Shown: positions 39,320-52,206 of the stretch, piece after piece
Position numbering within the stretch: the first letter of the stretch is position 1
How the letters are laid out: each line of letters starts with the position of its first letter
DNA from: Talpa occidentalis
Lineage: Eukaryota > Chordata > Mammalia > Eulipotyphla > Talpidae
Direction: 5' to 3'
Assembly (NCBI RefSeq): GCF_014898055.3
Contig: NW_023602073.1
Coordinates: 24,661,784 to 24,725,783 of the forward strand
DNA: 64,000 nt
The notes under the pieces: model-generated
Told to the model about the DNA's origin: nothing
Databases searched by the model: none
What the model saw: only the letters and a program-made list of their open reading frames with translations
Made by a program: the position numbers and the translations under genes

Positions 39320-39800
39320 TGGCCCCTTATTTACCAAAAAGATGATCTTTTTGTCTGCCACTTCTAGGGTCACCCGAGGCTTATCCATATAAACAGTAAA
39401 CAGGGGAGCTTGTCTCACCTCTGGGCTTCTTCAGAGAAGGTCTTCTCCTGCACTGGATTCTTCATCAGAAGCAGCTGACCGTCAAGCCTGTCCTCCCATC
39501 CTGGCCCGTGGTTTGGGCTGGCCCCCTCCCTCTCTGGAGAGTGGGACAGTCCCCTTTTTCAGAGCCTTGTATGATGGCACTGAAGGCATGGCCCTGGGGA
39601 CAGCTTTTTGCAGCTGAGGTATCTTGGTTGCTGGCAGTGGATGCAAGCTGGCAGCCCATTGAGAGGTTGAGGTCCCGAATGCCCGAGGGCGCATGGGGCC
39701 TTGGGTGAGTCTGAGGTGGCAGAATACTGTGATGGCAACTGCCATCTACTGGGCCCTTTTCTTGCCTCTCTCCCTTTCTTCTTTTTTTTTTTTTTTTAAG
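39320..39800 (-). pseudogene. Possible gag-protease remnant of another ERV
   Basis: On the minus strand a CPQGH-type and a GDCP-type remnant (about 39600-39530) resemble retroviral zinc knuckles. Further on (about 39400-39330) a KPRVTLEVADKKIIFLVNKG stretch looks like the start of a class I ERV protease, but it lacks the DTG active site. The order nucleocapsid then protease fits. Frames are broken and similarity is weak. It would be a fossil from an ERV different from the autonomous one at 56593. Confidence 0.4.
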
Positions 39801-41742
39801 CAAGTCCCCTCCATATTACTGTAGGCCTTGAAGGCTATGTCTAATAAAAGTGTTAAAAGGATTTTAGGCCCTTGATTTAGTCTCTGGAGCCTGCACCTGA
39901 TGTCAGAACAAGGATGGCTAAAAGATACATATTTTAATTACACATTTTTATAGGTTTTATACAATCTCTATAAAATAGAGACTAGAGACCACTTGGCTAT
40001 TTAGTGACACCAAAACAGTGAATAATATTCTCCCAATTCTGAATAATTAAACATTATAAATTTTTTTTATATAGTGTCTACATATAATACTGGAGAGAAA
40101 AAATACAGGAAACACAAAAGTTATCATGCTGCCTCTCTTGTGAAGAAGCTAACTAGTTTTTCACCATTCCTGACATTAACTATAAAAGGTGTTTGATATA
40201 AATTATTTTACTTTACCTTGTTTACTTGTCCTGTATCTAAAATGTTACTATTTCCCACATACACACTTTTGCATATAACACCTCTTTGCCAGGGGCACAT
40301 GGGATAAAATAGTTGGTTTTTTTTTAACCAAGCAATGAATAGGCAATTGCCAAAATCCAGCAATGCATTACCAAAAAGGCAAGGGATTTCATAAAATACA
40401 AAACTGAAATTTTTAGATTTACTTAAGAAGCTAAAATTCTTATACTAATTTTTAACCAGAGTCCAGACTATTAAAACAATTATAACATTATACAGTTTAT
40501 AGAGTCAAGGCCAAAATACAGAGATACAGGACTCCTGGGAAAAGAAGTTAAAACACGCACAACAGTATAAGGCACTACCTTTACTTTACTTGTATTCAGA
40601 ATTATTACATCCTAGTTTCTAATCTCTGCATTGTAAGACACCATAATAGCTGTTTATCATCTCTTTAGAATGCACAACTTAGACACATTTTAAAAAAAAT
40701 TTTTTTTAGTTGAGATGACATTAAACTTTAGTTTCCTTACAATAAGGAACAAAATGTAAACCTGAAAGTTCAGTAAATGGTTAGCAAATTTTTATTACTA
40801 AACTTAGCAAAACCTTAGTTTAGGTTTAGTTTGTTTTTTTTAGAACTAGAATTTTAAGTCAACTTTAGAGTTGCCTGCTGCACACCCCCCTGCAGTGACC
40901 CTCAGGGCTAATGGCTGTTGCCATGGTCCCTGAGGTCCCGTGTGGGCAAGGAACCATGCGCAGGGGGAGAACAGCAAACTCCCTAAGATGCAGAGAAACT
41001 GAATGCCTGCCAAAAGATAATGACCATCAAAAGCGGCCACAAAGATGATTAAAAGAAATGCTGACCACCTGGAACCTTATCTCGCTTTCTCAAGGCCCAC
41101 AAACTTTATTCTGCTACAACTGTCTTTCTAAAATCTTTCCTTTTTCTGGTCATTGATTGCTAATTAAAAAAACATACATAATTTAATAATTAGGCTAATG
41201 CAAATGAAACATTACTAAACACTGTGTTATAATAGAATTGTTAGTTTAATAATCTTTCTATTATGTGCTTAACTTTAGTACCTTTGATATTAACTGCATT
41301 ATAAAATAAATTCACCCATGACAATTAATTATGAGTAAAAATGATAGTTAGTGCAACTAGAAAATAATTATATAGAACAGTAGAAAGAATTTATAGCCTG
41401 TCCAATTAGGAATGAGGCTAGGTCCAGATGTAACTTCGGACATAAATCACTGCCCTGTCAATTAAGCTAAGTCTATGAGCAAACTGATCTCTTTGATGTT
41501 CACTGTTCCTATGCCTTTAGAAAAACATATATATACTGACCACTAGCTTAATAAAGACACACTCAGATTTACACTCTCTCTTGAAGTGTATCTGTTTGTC
41601 ATTTCTTTAGCCGAATCCCTGACCACCCTGCGCAGTCTCTCAACCCTGAGACGGCCTCATCGTCTACTGCTGTGCTGGTCTGCGGCAGTTGCCACTGTAA
41701 CAAATTTATATACAGTTTTTTTTCTTAGGCAAGCACTAGATA
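39801..41742. other. Provirus interior, AT-rich; possible old LTR end
   Basis: No gene. The plus-strand stretch up to 41702 has AATAAA (41549) followed by a pyrimidine-rich segment ending CACTGTAACA, which looks like the R-U5 end of another class I LTR. Its 5' limit is unclear (perhaps TGCCTGCTGC near 40873). Confidence 0.35.
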
Positions 41743-42329
41743 TGTTACAGGGCAGGGGGAGGGGCAGCCCAGATCCACAAATCTGCCTGTTCTAAATAGG
41801 TTCTGCCATCAGCTGCATCAACACAAAACATACAAGACTTTAATGGGAAGGAACTTTAATACAATTAGGAGACAATACAGGAAAGGCAAAGAATCTAGTT
41901 TTTAAATTAAGCACCCAAAGTGGGTAAAACTCCGTCCCCTCGTGGGTAAAACTCCATCCAAATGGGATTGGCCCAAGCAAGGACCCAAAGCCTGCCACAA
42001 GTCTAAGGCGTCTTCCAGTGGGGACCCACAGAAAAGGGTCAGAAACAACCAGACAAGCCCGGAAGGAAAAGAGCAAAATTAAAATTAAGATAAAAGTTGC
42101 CATTGTCTCCTCCCCACAGGTCTCACCCACATCTGTGTCACCCAGTCCATGACCAAAAGGCTAACACAGTTTTTTTGTTTTTTGTTTTTTGTTTTTTGTT
42201 TTCACGTGTCTCTAGGCTCCATGCGCCTCCTTCAGGTCTTCTGGATTTTCATCCTGTTTTCTTCCTCCCTTCCTTGGGTGGGGCAGGGAACCTGGAACCT
42301 CCCCCTTTCCTGGGGACCACCCTGTTACA
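41743..42329 (-). repeat. LTR family Y, nested in provirus
   Basis: TGTTACAGG to CCTGTTACA on the plus strand, closely similar to the solo LTR at 53435-54036. Flanks GATA and GACA suggest a 4-bp duplication with one change. It contains a (GTTTTTT)n microsatellite near 42175. Confidence 0.75.
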
Positions 42330-43764
42330 GACAGATTGATAAAAGCAAGAAAGAAAAGGAAAAAAAAAAATAAACACCTAATACTATATACATTTTTTCA
42401 GTAACTTGTCCATATGGCTTTAGATGTTACCTTGAATTTTGCAAAGAAGTCTAGTCCTTTACTGGGAGAAATATTGTTTTCTCCAAGGGGAAAGGACAAG
42501 TAGATTAGTCTTCCTGGAACAAGATCTTATCAAGAGAAGTTTAGATAAAAGCCTAGAAGTAAGTTTGTTAGCATAGGCCAGGTTAATTATTATTTTCCTC
42601 GTACAGTACAAGTAAACACATTCAAACAAAGCAAAGCACCAATTTTTTTTTTCCAAACACTTAAACCATAAGGCATGTATGTTCTAAACCATTAAATTCT
42701 AAATTAGTTTTTGTTTACCACAATTTTAGATCGCGATTTCAAAATTTAGGATTTTGTTTTTTTTTATAGGCGCCATTTATAATTAATTTTCCGGAGGCAA
42801 AAAGCAAGAACAAAGAGATCTCTTAATTTTTATTTGAAATTTTTGGGCACGTGCACTAATTTTAAGAAACAGTTATTTTTACCAATATTTGCAAAAACAC
42901 TGAGAAACTACAATTTAGTAAACTCCCCTTCTTTAGTAACAATTTTTTTTTGTTTGACACATTCATTTAACCAAGTTTTTAATATTTTTTTTATATCAAG
43001 CAGGTTTTTAATGACATAGAAGTTAGAATTCTTACATAGAACAAATACCCAATTTTAACCCTTACTTAAAACCTAGGGTCCAACCAAAACCACAACAATT
43101 TTAAAGTCAAGCAGTTTGTACTAACTTTCTTAGATAAGAAAAACATTTTGAGTTTGTATTTTTAAGTATTGTCCTTTGGTTTTACATTGTTTGTTTTGTC
43201 TCACTGAGATCAAATACATTTTTAAGACAAAAGACATTTTTTTATTTTAGAACCATGTATGGGGAGGACAGGAGAAGAGGAAGAATAAGATCTTCCTTTA
43301 CAGTTTACCAGTTTTCAGACTCTTATCAGAAATTAATTAGTCTTAATAAGAAACTAAGCTTTTAAAGGTTTAATAAGCAATTTAGAAGTTTTTACTGAAC
43401 CAAAAATCACCTTTTATAGCTCTTTAGTGAAAGGTCCATGCAGGAGGCTGGACTGCAAAAGCCCTCCAGGAATTCCACCTGGGAATAGGAATGCGAAGCC
43501 TGCCTATAGCATTCAGACAATGAACCTTTTCCCACCCTACAAATTTTTTTTTTTTTTTTTTTTAAGATGGACAAAGGGACAGTTTAATTTCCCCACAGCT
43601 GGAAGGCAGCAGAGATATACCAGTGATCTCAACACTGGAGAAAATGTCCAGGCAGCTGCTCGTTGAGATCAGAGGCAGCATTTCTTACCAGCCAGCTGTG
43701 GTGGCTTTTTAATCTCCAGCATTTTACTTTTTGCCTTGACTGTGTTCAAAGACAGTGCCTGACC
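42330..43764 (-). other. Provirus interior, no gene seen
   Basis: AT-rich sequence in the place of gag-pol. After the gag start at 43767 the frame closes within about 35 codons and nothing retroviral follows that I can recognise. Confidence 0.55.
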
Positions 43765-44087
43765 CATGGTTATGAACACACAAACGCAACAAAGACAACA
43801 AACACCAGGAACAAAACAAAATTAGCCTTTTTTTTTTTTAACTTTCCCAAAAGGGGAACCTGCCCAGTGCTGCCCCACAAGGGGTACGGATAACCAATTA
43901 GAGGTCCCTGGGTAGAGACAAACACCAAAGTTTTAAGAATAACAAACACACTAAACGAACCAAAAACAAATTTTTCAAAAGGCCCCATACAAATGCTACC
44001 CCAGTGCTGCCCCACAGGGGATAGCCATTCAGGTGGTCCGGGGACGTCTCCCCTGGTCCACGCCAAGACGCCTACCAGCGCGTCCAC
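43765..44087 (-). pseudogene. Leader ORF and gag start of defective provirus
   Basis: On the minus strand a 105-codon frame (44087-43770) contains MGPFEKFVFGSF plus a hydrophobic stretch. It matches the leader in front of gag in the autonomous provirus (57365-57538). A stop lies directly before the gag ATG (43767-43765, Met-Gly-Gln), so unlike its relative the leader is not joined to Gag. It is longer because a segment with CCCAGTGCTGCCCCACA is present twice (about 43865 and 43998). Confidence 0.65.
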
Positions 44088-44110
44088 TTAAGCGTCTGGC
44101 TACCAAAATT

Positions 44111-44315
44111 ACAGGTTTACAAACAATTCCACAGGTACTGAGCACAAAAAATACAAATACAGGTACTCAGTACTTCTACAGGTTTGCAAACAATTCTACA
44201 GGTACTGAGCACAAAAAATACAAATACAGGTACTCAGTACTTTTACAGGTTTGCAAACAATTTTACAGGTACTGAGCCCAAAAATACAAATACAGGTACT
44301 CAATACTACAGGTCT
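44111..44315 (-). repeat. Leader tandem repeat, 67-bp unit x3
   Basis: About three copies of a 67-bp unit containing ACAGGTTTGCAAACAATTCT and GGTACTCAGTACTT, lying between primer site and gag start. The autonomous relative has a related but 49-bp repeat in the same place (57171-57318). Confidence 0.85.
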
Positions 44316-44395
44316 GCAGACTAAAACCTCACCACTCACCTATGCGCTTTAATGGCTCCCTTCAGCTGTTTGGTGGTTGGGGTCTGTGCTAGCCG

Positions 44396-44413
44396 ATCCC
44401 GGACGAGCCCCCA
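44396..44413 (-). promoter_or_regulatory. Primer-binding site, tRNA-Pro
   Basis: Minus strand TGGGGGCTCGTCCGGGAT, the exact tRNA-Pro primer site of murine-leukaemia-type gammaretroviruses, two bases inside the 5' LTR. Confidence 0.95.
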
Positions 44414-44415
44414 AA

Positions 44416-44875
44416 TGTTGTGCCCAAGATCAGCAGACCGGCAAGCATAGCCTCCAAGAATCCAAAGACAGCTGATGTAAATGCAAAAGGGAGTTTATTA
44501 CGGGCTCGGACCGGCCCCCGACACCCGCGAATGCAACAGCAGAGGTCGAGAGCCCCGAACAGAGGAAGCAGGGGTATCTTATAGGGTCGCGAGTGGCGCG
44601 GACTTTGAAAGAAGCTGGCAATTACTCACTGGCTACTACAAAGGCATTTTGGTGTGCGCGGTTACAGTTTCAAACTGATTGGACTGTTAGAGATGCTGTC
44701 CCATTTATGGACAGGACTGCCCTCATTGGCGGCTGGGGTGGTCTGCTTTTTCGTCACCAAGTGGAGTGAGGTTGTGACTGCTGAAACTATCTCCAGAATG
44801 CTGCTGGACAAGGAATAACATATTAAGGTGGAGGATATACAAAATGGCGAAACCTCGGCTAAGCTTGGTTCCACA
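44416..44875 (-). repeat. 5' LTR of the minus-strand provirus
   Basis: 460-bp partner of 37053-37515. In its own sense it has CCTATAAGATAC as TATA and an AATAAA-like GTAATAAACTC near 44500, then U5 to GGGCACAACA. Confidence 0.95.
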
Positions 44876-45203
44876 TTAAGCAGTCAGGTTGGTATAAAGC
44901 CAGACACGTGGGCTTTGGAGGGGTCCCCCATTTTGACTCTCCGCCAGCTCGCAGCATCCGGCCAGCTTGGAGAGTGCTTTTTGGGTTTCCAGGTCAGCGG
45001 ATCGGGTAGGACGCATTAAAGACTTTATTTCCCTATTTTCTCCCTGAGTTGTACACTTTCCTTATTTCCTTTTCCCTTGTAAATAAACCTTTTATTAACC
45101 TTTTGTGTATGCCTGTAGTGGAGTATTAATAAGTCCCTTTTAAGCGCGCGGGTGAGGACCCACAGCCAGGCAACCCGTTCAATATCAGGGCTGCCCTATA
45201 ACA
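44876..45203 (+). repeat. LTR family X, right part
   Basis: Continuation of the X copy begun at 36907: TATA (GGTATAAAGCC) at 44890, AATAAA at 45082, end CCCTATAACA. With the left part it makes about 469 bases. Confidence 0.9.
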
Positions 45204-45270
45204 GCTTCACCAGAGACAGAGTAGGGAACAGAACAGGCAGACTGACTGAAATACACGGCTGAGGGGAGCT
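45204..45270 (-). repeat. SINE, right half
   Basis: Continuation of the SINE begun at 36841 (CTTCACCAGAGACAGAG), truncated at GAGGGGAGC. Confidence 0.8.
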
Positions 45271-45344
45271 TATTGTTCCCATCTGTTACCTAAGTCCTTG
45301 AATATGAAGAATTGGTTAATGTTGATGAAGGATAACCTGTTATC

Positions 45345-45600
45345 AGGGCCCGTCTGGTGGCCTAAAAGTCACAGCGTTATTACTTCTCAGGCCTGAGTTC
45401 GATCCCAGGCCAGAGAGCTAACCCACATGACACAACAGACCTCTCCTGTCGCACATGCTGCTCCCCTGGCAATATATTTCAGATCTGTCTGTTCACCCAC
45501 TCTATCTCTGGTGAATCCCTTCACCACCCAAACCTCTGGCTAGGTCCAGTTCTTTTATGCAAAATTGAATGAATTAAATCTTTTTTTTAAAAAAAAAATC
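45345..45600 (+). repeat. tRNA-derived SINE, old copy
   Basis: Diverged copy at the place corresponding to 1198 and 24776 in units A and C; GGGCCCGTCTGGTGGCCTAA head. Confidence 0.75.
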
Positions 45601-45604
45601 AATC

Positions 45605-45917
45605 GACTTTTTTTTTTTATATAGAGGCATGTTTTATTTATTTATTTGTTTGTTTGTTTGTTTGGTTTATACATGCACTGGGTACAGTCAGAAGCGCGGG
45701 AGGGTGAGAGAATTCACCAGAGCCAGAGGGGGGAGCAGAGCAGGCAGAAGGACCGAAGTACACTGCTGAGGGGAGCAGCGGGCGGCAGGAGAGGTCTGCG
45801 TGCCATGTGGGACCCTCCTCTGGTGGCCGGGGAGCAGCCAGGGATGGAACCGGCGCCACAGAGGCCGTGGGCAGCTTCGCAACCCAGCGCTCAACCTCTG
45901 CGCCACCAGGGAGGCCC
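45605..45917 (-). repeat. tRNA-derived SINE, young form
   Basis: Inverted long-form copy flanked by TCAATCGACT on both sides (45599-45608 and 45919-45928), a clear target duplication. Confidence 0.92.
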
Positions 45918-46879
45918 TCAATCGACTATTAAAACCTGCATTAGGTTCATATATAGTCTAAATATTTAAATACCACTGTGTGTGCCATGTTAAAAATAAA
46001 AATGCAGGCATGTAAGAAGCATTCTTGTTCTTCTGATACCAGGATCCCAAAGTTGGTTGTCAACAGAGATTCATTACTTAGCTACTGTGTATACACAAAT
46101 TCGATGCCCTGTTACGGGAAAGTCATCTGTTCTGTCATCATGTGTCTGTGAAGATTTCTTTTGGCAATGACATCAAATAATATTCATGATCTCTATTACT
46201 ACCATAAAGAAACATCAGGATTTTAATAAACTGTGCATTTCCTCAAGGAGTCGTTCATGATATGATTTGAACACAGCATGTTCCTCTGTCTGACTTTAAT
46301 GCCAACATTAAAGGCCAGAACTCTTCTTGGTGATTTAGATCAATGTTGTAAGTCAACCAGAAGCAGCATATCCATTCAGATTTTCTTGATACATGGCATA
46401 TTACTGTCCTAAATTTACCCTGCAAGTTAGATATGAACAAATCCATCTACCAGGACGGTCTCTCAAATGTTTGAGGCAGCAAAAAAAAAAAAATCAAACG
46501 CATCACTTCACATACACAAGGGGAGAAAGCCAGAGAATTAAGTAATTTAGAGTTGAATTACATTCATCACCTCTTCATAATATCTCAAGTATGACTGACT
46601 AAAAGTACATGGAAAATAGTTACACTGGTCCCCAACCCATTGTCTTGGACATTTAAATTATACTAATACATACTTAGTGCTTTAATGTTGGTTTATGCTC
46701 CATAAAAATATCTGATTTAAATATCAGTGAAGTTATTGAATTATTGTACTGCAATTTTTAAATGTATATTTAGATTTGATTATTATGAGAAATTACTTTC
46801 ACATACCTTTACTTCTTCAAAGTTTCGTTCTAACATAAAAATATGGTGGTTTCAAAATTTCTATTTGTACAAACCACTG
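45918..46879. other. Unit D 3' flank of the finger exon
   Basis: Duplicated non-coding sequence matching 8930-9600, 25670-26390 and, near its end, 9930-10200. No gene seen. Confidence 0.6.
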
Positions 46880-48216
<1,337 letters not shown>

Positions 48217-48346
48217 CTGGAAGAAAGCAAGTGACTATTTACCACATTTACAGCAATCAAGACAAATACGTTAAATGTTTACTATATAAAATTAATATCA
48301 AGTAAAGGACATCGGCATGATGTTAGAATAGGTAACACTATGACTT

Positions 48347-49323
48347 TGTGGCACAGGCCATGCTACTCATGCTGTCTGACAATGTCTGGTTACGAGGGAA
48401 AACTCCTGAAAAGTCAGGAAGCCCATGCTGTCTGACAAGGTCTGGGCATGAGGAAAATTTCTGAAAAGTCAGAAAACTCCGTAGCTGGCTCGTGCTACTT
48501 CCTTTTATTTGTTTATGGCAGTTGTTGAAACCATGGAAATTTTCTATAAGCTTTAGAATAACACAATGAGTGTTGACATTAATGCCAGCTTCGGTAATGC
48601 ACACTTCAGTAGTTGGAAAAATGTACCTTCCAACATGATTGATAATCAAATGATTCCCAATAATTCTCCACATCCTCCAGTTTGTAATTCAATTACCACG
48701 AGTAACAATGAGTTCTTTAACAAGCCACGCTTGATAGAACTTTTGGAACTGAGCCCGGTAAAAGTCCCCACCAGAGAAAGCCCTGAGGCGCCCCGGGAGA
48801 TGAAATGGTCTGAGAAAAACACACCACATACCGTTCCCATGGTACCGGGACCCCTTGGTTCTATATAGAAAATAGGAAGCTGCTTTTGATTTTACAATGC
48901 CTGCTTAGCCTTGTTTTAGTTACCTAGCTTGACTGCATAAATCACGTTGTGTATAGTACCTGTTTCTATTTTCTGAATAACATACATCACCTAGGGAAAT
49001 AATGTAACCAAGTCAACGTAACCAAGTGACCAAGTTAATCATAGACTAGGAAAATTAAAAAAGGGCTGTGCACTGTTAATGATCATTAATAATTTCTGAA
49101 ACAATGTAAAAATAAAATCAATCATGATTGCATGAGGTAATGATGAAATAAAAAAAAAATTCTGATGTATAAATAAAGTCCCGCTGAGGCTATCAACAGG
49201 AGATGTCTGCACCCTGATCAAGTGTCAATGTCTCCTCATTCCCTAACTACCTCATCCCCTCATCCCTCCATTCCACCCACCCACGCCGTCTCGTCCTTTG
49301 GGGACCCTGCCCTGGTCGGAGCA
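48347..49323 (+). repeat. Class II-like solo LTR (unit D)
   Basis: TGTGGCACAGGCC to CTGGTCGGAGCA. AATAAA at about 49173, GCTGAGGCTATCAACAGG and a C-rich U5 as in the 18458 copy. Flanks TGACTT/TGATAT are too different to call a target duplication. Absent from the matching place in unit B (about 12640). Confidence 0.7.
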
Positions 49324-51180
49324 TGATATAATTGAAAATTGCATGATATAATCCTGTCATAAAAATATTGATTCTGCTTAAGTATTTGGAAAGACAACAT
49401 CAAAAATACCCATGGAATTATGTTCTGGAATACACGATGTAGTGAGATGTTGTGATGGCAACAATGCCAGTGTAGGGTAGAAATGTTAAAGAGTTGGGTT
49501 TTTCTGTGTGCAATTGAATTTACATTCTTTTCAGTTAATAAAAGGTTTCATAGCTTTTCAATATGGTATGCAATGCACATTGTAACAATAAAGACACCCA
49601 GAGAACACACAGGAGGGATATGAGCACCTGAGAGCTTTCAATATGGTAGGTAATGCACATAGTAACAATAAAGACACCCGAACACACCTGAGGGAAATGA
49701 GCACTGAGCACGATGTTCTGTGCACACAGGCTGGATGACAATGCTGTACACAATAAATAGTATTACGAATCAATATACCTCAGTAAACATCAAAAATATG
49801 ACGTTAGATGAAAATAACCAGACAAAAAAGGAAAGAGGAATAAAAGCATGTCACCCAAAGTCAAAGAAACTCACAGAGATGCAATTGAAAAGAAATGAGA
49901 TATGAAAAGGCTGATCATAAAGGAAACATTTTTATATAACAATAGCTGGGCCTCCCTTTCTGTAACTACTTGGTTCATAAATGAAAAAAATTCCACATTG
50001 AAATGACAGATGTGTCTGAATGAATGAGAAAACGACACCAATACAATCTTATCCACATGACACTCCCCAAAGATTTAAGTGCACCATGGGGAATGTAAGA
50101 TGGAACTACATGCTGGGAAAACTGATAATCAAATATGGAGCTGTGTTGATCACCTAATTTCAGAAGAATATAAACTGAGTCAAAACCATCACAGAATGCA
50201 AAGAAGGTCACAACAATAGAAAAGGACATGTTTTGGGAAGTCATTAAAAATATTCCATATGCACTAACATGAGGTCTCTGAATATGTGCAGACCACACAG
50301 GCAGGACTGAATGCAGAAGAGGAAGACAATATAATTCTAGGAGAGATTCAGGCCCCAATTGCGATTAGAAGGAAAATAATAAAGTAAGTTGAAGAAGTTG
50401 AGTTGACCAACAGGGCCAAATTTAAATTTAAAAGCAAGATGTAGTACATATACATGATGGAGACAGCTAAGGTATAAAAAAAGGATGAACTCTGGCTATT
50501 TGCAACAACAGGATGGAGCATGGCAGGAGGATTTAGCTACTGTAGTAAATCAGAAGGAGAAAGACATTTACTGGATCACTTCACTCCTATTTGAAATCTG
50601 GAGAAACAAAAGAAAGGAGCTGACAAAATTAAACCAGAACAAACTCTAGAAATATGACTGTAGAATTGGGGGTACTAGAGAGGGATGGAGAGTGGGTGTG
50701 GGTACAGAGGTGGGAGGGCGTTCAAAGATCTATGGAGAATGCCCACGAATGCAGTGGTGGTGGGCATGGTTGTGACAGACCTCTGAGGAGATGAAACTCC
50801 TGTGAGGTAAACCCACATTACCTTGATTAAAAAATTAAAGACTATATTGAAAATATGGAGATGAAACAAATTTCCCAAAAATTGTGGATTCAGAAAACAG
50901 TAAGATGTAAATTTCAAGCACTGACACACTGACAATAACACAGATCGCAGTTGATTAACTTCACAACTCAATAAACTAGAAATGGAACAATCTAAGCTCT
51001 AAATTTCCACAAAGAAGGACATTTCAAAATAAAGAAATACAGAAATGTAACATCACTGCAAAAATGTTTGGGCTTCTCTATGAACATAAGTTTGGAATTT
51101 GAAAAGAGCAATAAATTTAACAAATTGATAGTTCAATTCACTAAAAAGGAAAGGCAGAAGACCAAGAAAATCAGAAGTGA
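49324..51180. other. Unit D intron, with old L1
   Basis: Matches the unit B intron 12730-13500 and 14540-16180. Contains a short internal duplication (49555-49620 and 49636-49690, with CAATATGGTA and AATGCACAT). An old L1 fragment lies at 50430-50840 and is shared with 15129-15560. The B copy's young L1 and several SINEs are absent. Confidence 0.6.
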
Positions 51181-52114
51181 AACTATAAAGATATTTCCTT
51201 GGTTTTTATTTCTCCTTGGCACTAGCTATAGTCATCAGTAGATGTTTTCAAAGGCATGTACTTTCCTTCATGGCAGGAAGAGACCTTTCTGTCAATTCTT
51301 ATTTAAATGTTATATCACATGCTGCTCAAAATGACAACATATGCAGCAAACTCTGCCTCATCTTTTGTCCAACATTCTCCTGCTGATCAAAAGGAAAAAA
51401 GTTCTGCATCCACCTGTGGTCGTCATTGTGAAAGGCTTTCTCCACATCCTTCTGAGATCAACCTCCTTGGATGCTACTGGAATCACTGCACTCCTTGGTA
51501 CCTGTTTCTATGTAATTCATAGCAGCAGTTCAAGTCTTTATCTAGTATGTTAGTTTTTGCTATATCATCCTTTCACTGATTCTTTTGCTTTCTTCCCAGT
51601 GATACCAATGAGAAGGTGGAATTTGCACATATCAAATTCCTCCCCAAGATATGAGCCCCCAACCTGAAACTCTTGGTTCCATGGCTTTAGAAACCACAAC
51701 CTCATGTTTCCCCTCCCATGTCACAGGACATCCCTTTCCTCACTGAATAATTTCTGGGTCCTCCTCAGTCTCACAATATCTCAGGTGGGCGGGTCACGAG
51801 TCTTGCCCCTGAAACCCTACTCATGTTCTAAATAACTCTCCAGTCAGCCCCCTCTATCAGTTTTGAGTCAGTCAACCGGTAAATGACATCTCCAGTAGCC
51901 ACACACAACCTCTAGCCCAGACTGCACAGAGAACTACATATATGACATGTCCGTGCAAACCATGCATCTCACCTGAGTGCTACAAAGACTTCATCTCCCT
52001 AATGATGCCTTTGGAGCACAGTTCTAATAACATTCTCCACTTTTTCTCTCTCATCGTGATTAAACAATCTCTGTGGCTTTATTTATTTAATAAATGTATT
52101 TGTTACATTTTCCT
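51181..52114. other. Unit D segment; KRAB exons missing
   Basis: Collinearity with unit B breaks at about 51170 (16180 in B), just before where KRAB-B should be. The sequence continues with the segment also found at 28750-29960 in unit C. KRAB-A and KRAB-B were not found anywhere in unit D. No gene identified in this segment. Confidence 0.55.
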
Positions 52115-52206
52115 TTTTTAAAAAAGATTTGTTTGTTTCATGCGTACAAGAACTGGGGTACGGGCCAGAGGTACGCGGGGTGAGAGGATTCACCAGAGAC
52201 AGAGTG
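52115..52206 (-). repeat. SINE fragment
   Basis: Tail-side 90 bases of an inverted SINE (AAGATTTGTTTGTTTCATGC to AGAGACAGAGTGGG). Confidence 0.75.

Larger units (their letters stand above)
37053..44875 (-). mobile_element. Non-autonomous gammaretroviral provirus
   Basis: Complete provirus outline on the minus strand: LTR, tRNA-Pro primer site, tandem-repeat leader, a gag start that dies within about 35 codons, polypurine tract, LTR. The TTAAG on both sides (37048-37052 and 44876-44880) is a 5-bp target duplication; the uninterrupted X copy at about 56405 shows TTAAG once. The 6.9-kb interior is AT-rich, with no recognisable reverse transcriptase, integrase or env. The LTRs are about 1% diverged, too young for full genes to have decayed beyond recognition in place, so it was probably already defective when it moved. 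The LTR family is that of the provirus at 56593. Confidence 0.85.

Noticed and set aside
39465..39803. 112-codon minus-strand frame as a host gene
   Set aside because: Starts in a poly-A/Lys run, no splice sites, and its end looks more like a decayed retroviral zinc-knuckle region.
48341..49329. 6-bp target duplication TGACTT/TGATAT for the unit D class II-like LTR
   Set aside because: Two mismatches in six bases is not convincing; the LTR call rests on family similarity instead.
51307..51553. Possible chemoreceptor remnant
   Set aside because: The hydrophobic reading is short and not kept in the paralogous copy at 28870-29060; left as unidentified.
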